Source of the DNA: an uncultured Bacteroidota bacterium
GTDB lineage: Bacteria; Bacteroidota; Bacteroidia; Chitinophagales; Chitinophagaceae
DNA length: 29,608 nucleotides
Direction of reading: 5' to 3'
Assembly: GCA_903847655.1 (NCBI GenBank)
Contig: CAINEG010000093.1
Coordinates: forward strand, 1-29,608
In this document: piece after piece, positions 18,076 to 25,656 of the stretch
How the letters are laid out: each line of letters starts with the position of its first letter
How positions within the stretch are numbered: position 1 is the stretch's first letter
Made by a program: the position numbers and the translations under genes
Notes under the pieces: generated by a model
Told to the model about the DNA's origin: nothing
The model's database searches: none
What the model saw: only the letters and a program-made list of their open reading frames with translations

Positions 18076-19359
18076 TTAATTAATTCTTGGCGCCATAGAT
18101 AAGACACATCTGAATCCAATATAGGATTTAGCGGTATCTTGGTATTCATAATTTCTTGTACTTACTTGACAATTGTAGGCAATGTCTTTCCAAGAACCAC
18201 CTCTAATGACTTTACGTTTCATTAATATTGGATCCTCGTCTTTGGCATTGTATTGCAAGTCTGGACTAAAATCACCCACGAAATTGTAACCGCCTTCATA
18301 GAAAATAGAGCTGGTCCATTCTGCTACATTACCCGCCATGTCAAAAAGTTTATAGCCGTTTTCAGCGTATGATTTCACCTTGGTGGTATAAATATTATCT
18401 GCTTTTGTACTGCCGCCAAAATAGTCTCCTCTACCTGGTTTAAAGTTGGCCAACAAACGACCTTCTTTTGTTCTGGTATAGGGTGAACCCCATGGATACA
18501 TGGCATTTGCTTTTGAACTGCCTCTTGCTGCATATTCCCATTCTGCTTCTGTAGGTAAACGAAAAATGCCGTCAATCTTCATATCAGTACGCCCAGGTTT
18601 CCCATTATAATAATCGCTGTTATTGGTTCTCCAATGACAAAAAGCAGTGGCTTGTTTCCAAGTAACCCCCACCACTGGATATTCATTGTAAGAAGGATGA
18701 GAAAAATACATACGTGTTAAAGGCTCATTATAGGAATAAGAAAAATCACGCATCCAAACTAAAGTGTCTGGATACACGGGTTCTTCCTTGGTCACCATAA
18801 AATCACTTAAAGGAAGTTCTAAAGATCTAGAAGCCAATGCAGCTGCTTTCAAATCTATAAAAGAATATTTATAAATTAGTTTAGTTGGATCAATGCCAAT
18901 TTTCCCTTTGTAACGATTGTCCGGACTTAATAGCAATTCATTTAATTTTTCTATAACTGCCTTACTATTTAAATTGATTCTTTGCGCACGGTTCCAATCC
19001 ACTTTAATGGTATCTTCTGTTTGATTGATTCCACCTAGATATACCGCCAAATATTTTAATGAGTCGCTTACATAGCTTACGAATTTTCTATACTGCTCAT
19101 TCGTGATTTCGGTTCGGTCCATCCAAAAGCTTTGAACAGAGACTAATTTTTTACGATTGACCATTGAATTGTCAATTTGCTCATCGCTGGCTCCCATGTA
19201 GAAGGAACCTCCAGGAACAAAGACCGTATGTGCAGGATCTGAATTGAATTTTGGACTCCCTTTTTGGGATTCAAAAGCCATGATGAACAAGGCCCCCATC
19301 ATGATACTTAGTACAATGATTGGAAATTTAAACCTGACTTTATATAATTTTTTTATCAT
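18076..19359 (-). CDS. gldK: Type IX secretion/gliding protein GldK (PorK), no lipobox
   Basis: GldK is an FGE-sulfatase-fold protein that forms the periplasmic ring of the type IX system with GldN and is a lipoprotein in studied species. Here the 427 residues show the fold clearly: VPGGSFYMGASDEQ, MDRTEITNEQYRKFV, PVVGVTWKQATAFCHW, FRLPTEAEWEYAARG, MAGNVAEWTSS, VIRGGSWKD and SYIGFRCVL at the end. The N-terminus is basic with a hydrophobic segment (about 14-30, FPIIVLSIMMGALFIMAF) but has no cysteine after it, so no lipidation site is visible. It is first in the gldKLMN operon. A palindrome lies 25-38 bases before the ATG. Confidence 0.93.
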   Translation of the reverse strand: MIKKLYKVRFKFPIIVLSIMMGALFIMAFESQKGSPKFNSDPAHTVFVPGGSFYMGASDEQIDNSMVNRKKLVSVQSFWMDRTEITNEQYRKFVSYVSDSLKYLAVYLGGINQTEDTIKVDWNRAQRINLNSKAVIEKLNELLLSPDNRYKGKIGIDPTKLIYKYSFIDLKAAALASRSLELPLSDFMVTKEEPVYPDTLVWMRDFSYSYNEPLTRMYFSHPSYNEYPVVGVTWKQATAFCHWRTNNSDYYNGKPGRTDMKIDGIFRLPTEAEWEYAARGSSKANAMYPWGSPYTRTKEGRLLANFKPGRGDYFGGSTKADNIYTTKVKSYAENGYKLFDMAGNVAEWTSSIFYEGGYNFVGDFSPDLQYNAKDEDPILMKRKVIRGGSWKDIAYNCQVSTRNYEYQDTAKSYIGFRCVLSMAPRIN

Positions 19360-19383
19360 ATCAATTTTTTAACCTAACTCCTA

Positions 19384-19397
19384 GTTCTACTTAGAAC
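19384..19397. promoter_or_regulatory. Palindrome just upstream of gldK
   Basis: GTTCTA-CT-TAGAAC is a perfect inverted repeat with a 2-base centre, 24 bases before the gldK start. Its place suits an operator or a small leader element for the gldKLMN operon. No TAnnTTTG box is recognised in this 148-base gap. Confidence 0.35.
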
Positions 19398-19469
19398 GAA
19401 AAAAATGGAATTAAATTTTATTTTTTAAAACAATTATTTCAAATTTTGTAGTGGAAATCAATGATTTAG

Positions 19470-19487
19470 AACCCTTAATCAAGGGTT
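19470..19487 (-). terminator. Hairpin after the YyaL-like gene, possible weak terminator
   Basis: AACCCTT and AAGGGTT form a 7-bp stem with a 4-base loop, about 20 bases past the stop of the YyaL-like gene. No T-run follows on the minus strand, so it may instead be a 3' processing or regulatory hairpin. Confidence 0.35.
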
Positions 19488-19507
19488 GCAAATTAATTCA
19501 TTAGTTG

Positions 19508-21529
19508 TTAGATATTTGCTAAAAATTCATTTAGCTCCATAATTGGTGCCAAACAACGCTTGTTTCGACATATATAGTATTGATTATCAATGTTTTGCTT
19601 TCCTTTTGTCATCAAAATAGCCTCCGCTTCTTTCGTTGTAAAAAGTATCAAATGATGAGGCAAAAACTTAGACAATACCCTATTCAGTCCATTTAGCGCC
19701 ATTTCTCCCACACAAACCAATTCCACCATGCCCACCGCCATTTGACTAAAAGATTGGGCCCAATAGCTATAGGAATTGGGATATTGTACCATCATTTTTT
19801 TCATTGCGCTCACCATTGCTTTAGATTGATTGACCCATTGACTTTGCTCAAAAACCTGTCCCAAATAGAATAAGTTAGAACACATCATGGCATTGGCACT
19901 TGGCTGAGCACCGTCATACAATTCTTTTTTTCGAAGGATGATGTCTTTTTGGTAATTGGCCGTATAGTAAAAAAACAATTGGTCTTCATCCATAAAATGG
20001 GCTTGTACATAGTCCGTCCATTTTTTTGCTTTTGCTAAATAACTAATATCTCCCGTAATGATTTGTAATTGAATATAAGCTTGAATCAAACTTGCATAAT
20101 CTTCTAAAAAAGCATTGGCCTTGGTCAAGCCCTTAGTATACGTATGGTAAAAATAATTTTCTTGGGCATCATATAAATTCAATTCTAACCATTGCATTGT
20201 CACTATGGCCTTATTTTTAAATTTTTCATCTCCAAGGGCTGCGTATACTTTACATAAAGCAATGACCATTAAATTATTCCAAGACAAAATAATTTTATAA
20301 TCTAAGGCTGGCCTAATTTTTTTCGCGCGCACTGCAAATAATTTTTTTCTTGCTTTTTCAAAATTTAATTCATTGCCTCCTTCCTCTATATTTTGCGTCC
20401 AAAGTATATTGGTATGTTCCCAATTGCCTGCTGCTGTAATTTGGTAATGCTGACAAAATTCTTCAAAAATGGCAGGGTCAACCTGCGCTTTAATTTCTTC
20501 ATAAGTCCAGGTATAAAACTTTCCTTCCACACCCTCACTGTCTGCATCTAATGCGGCAAAATAGCCGCCCGCTTCATTGGCCAACTCTCTGTCTAAAAAT
20601 TGAATGGTGGCTTTCATAACCAATTTATAATTTTCTTTTTTAGTGAGCTGGTAAGCTTCTGCCAAAACAGTAAGTAACAAAGCATTGTCATAAAGCATCT
20701 TTTCAAAATGCGGTGCCTGCCATTGTACATCTGTACTATACCTTGAAAAGCCACCGCCCAAATGATCGTAAATTCCACCTTGTATCATTTTGTCCAATGA
20801 CCTAAGCCCATGCACTACGGAGGATTGATCTTGATTTAAAAAATAATTCCGAAATAAAAATTGAATAGAAAAAGTTTGAGGAAATTTTGGCGCTGCACCA
20901 AAACCACCCCACTGGGTATCTGCATTTTGTAAAAGTCTATTGGCCATCAAAGCAATTTCTTCTTTGCTGGCCAATTCTTCATTCTCTAAAATACTACTCA
21001 CTGTATTTTTCCCAGCTGCAGTAATATGGTTGGTTAAATTTTCCGATTGCTCAATTAATTTTTCTGGTTGATTTTCATACGCTGCTTGCACCCCTTTTAA
21101 GACCTCCATCCAAGAAGCTCTTTGATGCATGGGGATGGGTGGAAAGTACGTACCCCCATAAAAAGGCTTCCCATTGGGCAATAAAAACATATTTAAAGGC
21201 CAGCCTCCTGCACCGGTCATGGCTTGCAATGCATCCATATAAATATGGTCCACATCGGGACGTTCTTCTCTGTCTACTTTTACATTGATAAAATGCGCAT
21301 TCATATAGGCGGCCACTTCTTCGGACTCAAAACTTTCTCTTTCCATCACATGACACCAATGACAAGCCGCGTAGCCAATACTTAATAAAATAGGTTTGTT
21401 TTGCGCTTTGGCTAAATCAAAAAGCGATTCGGACCAAGGCATCCAGTGGACCGGGTTATGGGCATGTTGTAATAAGTAAGGACTGCTCTCGTGAATGAGC
21501 TGATTGGTAAATGGAGGATTTGCATTCAT
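19508..21529 (-). CDS. Thioredoxin-domain protein of the YyaL/SSP411 (DUF255) family
   Basis: This is a 673-residue cytoplasmic protein of a widely conserved family with an N-terminal thioredoxin-like domain and a C-terminal six-hairpin glycosidase-like (alpha/alpha toroid) domain. Its biochemical role is not established. The start carries the hallmark [19 protein letters not shown] and the redox-type motif [12 protein letters not shown] (C56, C59), then [13 protein letters not shown] and [11 protein letters not shown]. The second part shows [31 protein letters not shown] and [14 protein letters not shown]. It sits 15 bases after the hemD-like gene, last in a three-gene operon. Confidence 0.9.
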   Translation of the reverse strand: MNANPPFTNQLIHESSPYLLQHAHNPVHWMPWSESLFDLAKAQNKPILLSIGYAACHWCHVMERESFESEEVAAYMNAHFINVKVDREERPDVDHIYMDALQAMTGAGGWPLNMFLLPNGKPFYGGTYFPPIPMHQRASWMEVLKGVQAAYENQPEKLIEQSENLTNHITAAGKNTVSSILENEELASKEEIALMANRLLQNADTQWGGFGAAPKFPQTFSIQFLFRNYFLNQDQSSVVHGLRSLDKMIQGGIYDHLGGGFSRYSTDVQWQAPHFEKMLYDNALLLTVLAEAYQLTKKENYKLVMKATIQFLDRELANEAGGYFAALDADSEGVEGKFYTWTYEEIKAQVDPAIFEEFCQHYQITAAGNWEHTNILWTQNIEEGGNELNFEKARKKLFAVRAKKIRPALDYKIILSWNNLMVIALCKVYAALGDEKFKNKAIVTMQWLELNLYDAQENYFYHTYTKGLTKANAFLEDYASLIQAYIQLQIITGDISYLAKAKKWTDYVQAHFMDEDQLFFYYTANYQKDIILRKKELYDGAQPSANAMMCSNLFYLGQVFEQSQWVNQSKAMVSAMKKMMVQYPNSYSYWAQSFSQMAVGMVELVCVGEMALNGLNRVLSKFLPHHLILFTTKEAEAILMTKGKQNIDNQYYICRNKRCLAPIMELNEFLANI

Positions 21530-21544
21530 TTGAATGCAATTTAT

Positions 21545-22333
21545 TTATTTCTTTTTACTATTGGAGGAAAGAAATTGATCCAAGCCTGCGATCATACTTG
21601 GTGTTTGAGGACTTGGCACTTTAATGTGTAAAGCAAAGCCTGCCTCTTCTACTGCTTTGCAGGTGCTAGAGCCAAAGGCGCCAATGGCAGTACCATTTTG
21701 TTTGAAGTCGGGTTTATTTTGTAAGAAACTCTTCAAGCCACTTGGGGTGAATAAACAGATGACATCAAAATTATGTTCTAAGAGCACTTTTTTAATATCA
21801 CTGAATTCAGTTCTATACATATACCCTAAATCATAACTGCAGTCGTGCTCTTTTAGCCAGCCAACAATTTCATTGTCTTGTTGATTTTCGCTACACACAT
21901 AAAGGAATTTTTCATTGCCTTTATGCTTATTTAATACATCAAACAATTTCTTATTGGTACCATCTGCCCCAAAAAATACTTTGCGTTTACGGTACATGAT
22001 AAATTTTTGCAAATACAAGGCGACCGACTCTGTAACACAAAAATATTTGGTGTCTTGACTTATGCTTAGTTTTAATTCATCACAGGTTCTGAAAAAATGG
22101 TCAATGGCATGTTTGCTGGTAAAAATTACTGCAGAAAAAGTGGCGATGTCTATTTTATTTTTTCTAAAATCTTTGGAAGGAATTCCAATAAGTTCAATCA
22201 ATGGATGAAAATGTAAAGAAACTTTGTGCTTCCTTTCTAAATCAAAGTAGGGAGATTTTTCACTTTCTGGACGCGCCTGTGAAATCAATATTTTTTTGGT
22301 CGTCTTGGTTGCTGTTTTTTTCTCTTCACTCAT
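21545..22333 (-). CDS. hemD: Uroporphyrinogen-III synthase family protein (HemD-like)
   Basis: HemD closes hydroxymethylbilane to uroporphyrinogen III in tetrapyrrole synthesis. The 262-residue protein is cytoplasmic, with a Lys/Thr-rich N-terminal tail (1-13). Family marks are weak but in order: ILISQARPESEKSPY (15-29), SAVIFTSKHAIDHFF (67-81), FDVICLFTPSGLKSFL and GTAIGAFGSSTCKAVEEAGF. Bacteroidota HemD proteins diverge strongly, so catalytic activity is inferred. It follows the DUF4271 gene by 26 bases. The nearby divergent hemW supports a haem context. Confidence 0.8.
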   Translation of the reverse strand: MSEEKKTATKTTKKILISQARPESEKSPYFDLERKHKVSLHFHPLIELIGIPSKDFRKNKIDIATFSAVIFTSKHAIDHFFRTCDELKLSISQDTKYFCVTESVALYLQKFIMYRKRKVFFGADGTNKKLFDVLNKHKGNEKFLYVCSENQQDNEIVGWLKEHDCSYDLGYMYRTEFSDIKKVLLEHNFDVICLFTPSGLKSFLQNKPDFKQNGTAIGAFGSSTCKAVEEAGFALHIKVPSPQTPSMIAGLDQFLSSNSKKK

Positions 22334-22359
22334 TTCTTTTCCGTTTTACACTTTGAAAA

Positions 22360-23376
22360 TTAGTAGGTTCCGCCAAAATACTGAACTACCAATTTATACA
22401 AAATTAAAAGAGGTAATATTTCGAAAGCACAAAGGTAAAGAAAAAAATGAAAGGAGGATAAATGTAATTTATTCCTAACAGATGTTATTGAAAATAAATA
22501 CCTGTAAAGCAACAATAAAATAGCCACGCCTGCAGCACCGTAAATGGCTACAGTATAGTAGATTGGCTTGGCAAAGGCTAAAATTAAGACAAAGGGGACC
22601 AGCAAAAATCCCAATACCTTATTGACCATAAAAACGATAAAAATATAGGATTTCACCAACTCCTTAGTATTAAAAACCGAACCAGCTATTTCTAAACAAA
22701 TGTATTTGCCAAGATACAGGCTTGAAAAAAAAAGGAGAAGGTACACATACCCCTGCCAAAAAGAAATAGGAAGCAAATGTTGATTAAAAATGAGCAAGTT
22801 GGCCATTAAGGAAAAACTTAAAATAAAGCAGATATTTAAGGTCAAAGAAGCAAAGCCGTTTTGCAAGAGTTGTTCTCTGTTTTGAATCATCCGAAGGGTG
22901 GACTGACTAAACTGACTCAATAGTTTTGGAAAATATTGAGGGTAGATGGTATTGATAAAGCCATATAAAAAAAGTATACCCACAATCATATAAAATAAAA
23001 AATCCTTATCTGGCAAAGAATATCTTTGTTCGATTTTATAAATTACTTGATTATCATTATTGCTTAGTGCATTTTTAAAATACAATTGAAAGGCTTTTTT
23101 TCGATTGCTGAAATACTCTTTGTAATCTTTTAAACTATTAAAAGTAGAATCGGTTTTTAAGTTGTGATTAGATTGAATAAACCAAGCATCTGAACTTTCA
23201 AAAGATTTAGGAATGATGGGTACATACTTGATCAACAAGCTGTCTTTTTTAAGCAGGGTATCCATTAGATTGCTTGCCCCGTCATTTTGTAGCAAAAAAG
23301 TGTCTTTTTGAGTAAAAGCACTCAAAAGGATACATCCACCTATGATCCAAGCCCCTTTTTTTAGTATTGTCCACAT
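22360..23376 (-). CDS. DUF4271 family membrane protein
   Basis: This is a 338-residue protein of unknown function. An N-terminal hydrophobic segment (about 8-23, WIIGGCILLSAFTQ) looks like a signal peptide, and a soluble stretch to about 128 follows. The C-terminal DUF4271 part has about six membrane helices (FLFYMIVGILFLYGF, LTLNICFILSFSLM, FWQGYVYLLLFFSSLY, YIFIVFMVNKVLGFLLVPFV, VAILLLLYRYLF, FFLYLCAFEILPLLILY), so it lies in the inner membrane. It is the first gene of an operon with the hemD-like and YyaL-like genes, so a link to haem or envelope biology is possible but unproven. Its -7-like box ends 6 bases before the ATG. Confidence 0.8.
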   Translation of the reverse strand: MWTILKKGAWIIGGCILLSAFTQKDTFLLQNDGASNLMDTLLKKDSLLIKYVPIIPKSFESSDAWFIQSNHNLKTDSTFNSLKDYKEYFSNRKKAFQLYFKNALSNNDNQVIYKIEQRYSLPDKDFLFYMIVGILFLYGFINTIYPQYFPKLLSQFSQSTLRMIQNREQLLQNGFASLTLNICFILSFSLMANLLIFNQHLLPISFWQGYVYLLLFFSSLYLGKYICLEIAGSVFNTKELVKSYIFIVFMVNKVLGFLLVPFVLILAFAKPIYYTVAIYGAAGVAILLLLYRYLFSITSVRNKLHLSSFHFFLYLCAFEILPLLILYKLVVQYFGGTY

Positions 23377-23382
23377 CTACTA

Positions 23383-23390
23383 CAAAAATA
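23383..23390 (-). promoter_or_regulatory. Putative -7 element of the DUF4271 operon
   Basis: The minus strand reads TATTTTTG, then six bases, then the ATG at 23374-23376. The transcript would be almost leaderless. No -33 TTG is seen; a palindrome (23407-23419) lies where it would be. Confidence 0.45.
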
Positions 23391-23406
23391 AGTATCCTAA
23401 TGCAGA

Positions 23407-23419
23407 ATTAGTAACTAAT
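23407..23419. promoter_or_regulatory. Palindrome between the DUF4271 operon and hemW promoters
   Basis: ATTAGT-A-ACTAAT is a perfect inverted repeat with a single central base. It lies between two divergent -7-like boxes, 3 bases from that of hemW, so one bound protein could act on both genes. The same half-site ATTAGT/ACTAAT occurs three times before the TolC operon. Confidence 0.35.
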
Positions 23420-23422
23420 GGC

Positions 23423-23430
23423 TAGCTTTG
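23423..23430 (+). promoter_or_regulatory. Putative -7 element of hemW
   Basis: TAGCTTTG matches TAnnTTTG 16 bases before the hemW ATG at 23447. No -33 TTG is visible at the expected distance. Confidence 0.45.
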
Positions 23431-23446
23431 TTCCCCAATCCTTCTT

Positions 23447-24577
23447 ATGTCAGGCATCTACATACATATTCCTTTTTGCAAAAAAGCCTGCCACTATTGT
23501 AATTTTCATTTTTCTACGCAGACCAAGTACATCGATGAATTTACCGAAGCACTGCTGCTTGAAATTGAATTGCAACAAAAATACCTCAATGGCAAAATTG
23601 AAACCTTATATTTTGGAGGTGGCACGCCTTCCCTTTTAAGCAAAGAAGCCATCCAATCCATTTATACTAAGCTCAAGGACAATTTCGACTTCGCTCAGGA
23701 GCTTGAATTTACTTTAGAAGCCAATCCTGATGATTTGTCTTTAGAAAAAGCAGAAGATTGGTTAAGCATCGGCATCAACCGACTAAGCATTGGCATTCAA
23801 AGTTTTCAACCCCAGTCATTGGCCTGGATGAATCGGGCCCATAGTACAACACAAGCACACCAGTCCATCCAAAATGCGAAAGCTGCAGGCTTTAGTAATA
23901 TTAGTGCAGATTTAATTTATGGGACCCCCCATTTAACGGACCAAGACCTTCGTGCCGACCTCGAGATTTTATTAAATTATGAGATTCCCCATATTTCTTG
24001 CTATGCTTTGACCGTAGAAGAAAAGACTGCGCTACACACCATGATTCAAAAGAAGACCATGGAAGCGGTAGATACTTCACAACAAGCAAGGCAATTTAAT
24101 TTAATAGTGAACAGTTTGGACCATGCTGGTTGGGAACATTACGAAATTTCTAATTTTTCCAAACCAAATCAAAGAAGCAAACACAATAGCAATTATTGGA
24201 ATGGAGTGCCTTATCTAGGTTTAGGACCAGCTGCACATTCTTACAATGTTCATTCCAGGCAATGGAATTTAGCCAACAACCAATTGTATTTTCAATCTAT
24301 CAAAAATAAAACGGTGCCCGCAGAAATAGAGGCATTGCAAATTCCTACTCAATTCAATGAATACATGATGATTGCGTTGAGAAAAATGGAAGGCTTCTCT
24401 TTTGAAAAAATTAAAAATGAATTTGGCGCAGTGTATGAAAATCATGCCAAAACTATCGCTGTGCAATTTGCAAAAGAAGGAAAATTAATTGCCACCCCCG
24501 ATGGTTATACCTTAAGTAAGGAGGCCAAATTTTTTGCAGATGGTATTGCGAGCGATTTTTTCTGGTTGGCGAATTAG
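23447..24577 (+). CDS. hemW: Radical SAM haem chaperone HemW
   Basis: HemW is a radical-SAM-fold protein related to oxygen-independent coproporphyrinogen III oxidase (HemN) and now regarded as a haem chaperone or insertase. The 376 residues start with IYIHIPFCKKACHYCNF, carrying C11-x3-C15-x2-C18 for the 4Fe-4S cluster, then YFGGGTPSLL (55-64), LEANPDDL, GINRLSIGIQSFQ, SADLIYGTPHLT and HYEISNFSKP, all standard for the family. The short N-terminus lacks the extra segment found in true HemN, which favours HemW. The TAG stop overlaps the gpsA stop. Confidence 0.93.
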   Translation: MSGIYIHIPFCKKACHYCNFHFSTQTKYIDEFTEALLLEIELQQKYLNGKIETLYFGGGTPSLLSKEAIQSIYTKLKDNFDFAQELEFTLEANPDDLSLEKAEDWLSIGINRLSIGIQSFQPQSLAWMNRAHSTTQAHQSIQNAKAAGFSNISADLIYGTPHLTDQDLRADLEILLNYEIPHISCYALTVEEKTALHTMIQKKTMEAVDTSQQARQFNLIVNSLDHAGWEHYEISNFSKPNQRSKHNSNYWNGVPYLGLGPAAHSYNVHSRQWNLANNQLYFQSIKNKTVPAEIEALQIPTQFNEYMMIALRKMEGFSFEKIKNEFGAVYENHAKTIAVQFAKEGKLIATPDGYTLSKEAKFFADGIASDFFWLAN

Positions 24578-25581
24578 ACTAATATCTTTTCAATTTCCTT
24601 AAAGGCCTCTGCCGGATCATGTCCTTCCCAAAGGATTTTATAGATGGCGGTTATGATGGGCAAGTCCAGTTTTTGCTTTTCATTGATGGCGACTATACAC
24701 TTACTGGCATTGTATCCTTCTGCCACCATGTTCAATTCCAACTCTGCAGCACGAACCGAATAGCCTTTGCCTATCATGTTTCCAAAAGTTCTGTTTCTAC
24801 TGTGTAAGGAATAACAGGTCACTAGTAAGTCACCTAAATACACCGATGAGTCATAATTGACCGCAGGACCCTTCGTATTCCCCACCACAGCCTTTAGCAA
24901 TTGCTGCATTTCATTGGCTGCGTTGGCAATAAATACACTTAAAAAATTATCGCCGTATTCTAAGCCATGTGCAATGCCCGCCCCTAAGGCGTATATATTT
25001 TTTGCAACGCCTGCATATTGAACACCAATCACATCATTGTTGATTCTGGTATTAATGTATTCTGTTGCAAAATATTTTGCAATGGTTTCAGTGGCTTTAA
25101 GGTCGGTGCCCGAAAATGTCAAATAGGATAATTGCTCCGCAGCCACTTCTTCTGCATGACTAGGGCCCAATAAAGTAAAATATTGCTCAATAGGAAAATT
25201 GAATTCATTGTGTAAATAATCATGCAATAGAACATTGTGTTTGGGTAAAACCCCTTTCACAGCAGAAATGATTTGTTTTCCTTTTAACAGCTTTGCATCT
25301 AAGCCCAACAAAGAAGCTTCAATATGTATAGATGGGACTGCAATTAGAAGTATATCGGAATTTGTCACTAGTTCTTTGAGGTCTGTATAGAAATTGATTT
25401 TAGAAACATCAAAATAGGTATTTCTAAGGTAATGGGGATTGTGGTGACGTTTTTTAAAATAGTCAATATTGGCCACTTGACGCACCCACCAATTAATAGG
25501 CTGCTCATTGTCTGTTACAATTTTAGCAATGGCGGTTGCCCAACTTCCACTACCAATGATTCCAATACGCGCTTGTTCCAT
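24574..25581 (-). CDS. gpsA: NAD(P)-dependent glycerol-3-phosphate dehydrogenase
   Basis: GpsA reduces dihydroxyacetone phosphate to sn-glycerol-3-phosphate for phospholipid synthesis. The 335 residues show the Rossmann motif IGIIGSGSWATAIA (6-19), SAVKG (106-110), LLGPSHAEEVA (138-147) and the catalytic lysine in GVAKNIYALGAGIAHGL (K194), followed by GDLLVTCYSLHSRNRTFG (250-267). Its -7-like box ends 4 bases before the ATG, so the mRNA may be leaderless. The terminator of the upstream MFP operon lies 23 bases upstream of the start. It meets hemW tail to tail with overlapping stops. Confidence 0.95.
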   Translation of the reverse strand: MEQARIGIIGSGSWATAIAKIVTDNEQPINWWVRQVANIDYFKKRHHNPHYLRNTYFDVSKINFYTDLKELVTNSDILLIAVPSIHIEASLLGLDAKLLKGKQIISAVKGVLPKHNVLLHDYLHNEFNFPIEQYFTLLGPSHAEEVAAEQLSYLTFSGTDLKATETIAKYFATEYINTRINNDVIGVQYAGVAKNIYALGAGIAHGLEYGDNFLSVFIANAANEMQQLLKAVVGNTKGPAVNYDSSVYLGDLLVTCYSLHSRNRTFGNMIGKGYSVRAAELELNMVAEGYNASKCIVAINEKQKLDLPIITAIYKILWEGHDPAEAFKEIEKILV

Positions 25582-25585
25582 AAAT

Positions 25586-25593
25586 CAAAGATA
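25586..25593 (-). promoter_or_regulatory. Putative -7 element of gpsA
   Basis: The minus strand reads TATCTTTG (TAnnTTTG), then four bases, then the ATG at 25579-25581. The -33 region would fall inside the upstream terminator hairpin. Confidence 0.5.
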
Positions 25594-25604
25594 CGAAACA
25601 AATA

Positions 25605-25639
25605 AAAAAGGGGCGCATTTTTGAAATGCACCCCTTTTT
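25605..25639 (-). terminator. Rho-independent terminator of the TolC/MFP operon
   Basis: Sixteen-base arms (25605-25620 and 25624-25639) pair with one C-A mismatch around a 3-base loop. On the minus strand the GC-rich stem runs into TTTTTTATTTG, a proper U-tract. It starts 17 bases past the MFP stop codon. The A-run on the other side could also let it work on the plus strand. Confidence 0.85.
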
Positions 25640-25656
25640 ACCTTAATGAGTAAGGT

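Noticed and set aside
22725..22733. A9/T9 run inside the DUF4271 gene as a phase-variation or slippage site
   Set aside because: Slippage in a Phe-rich membrane helix has no evident product, and such runs arise easily from TTT codons; only the dnaX run has a known precedent.
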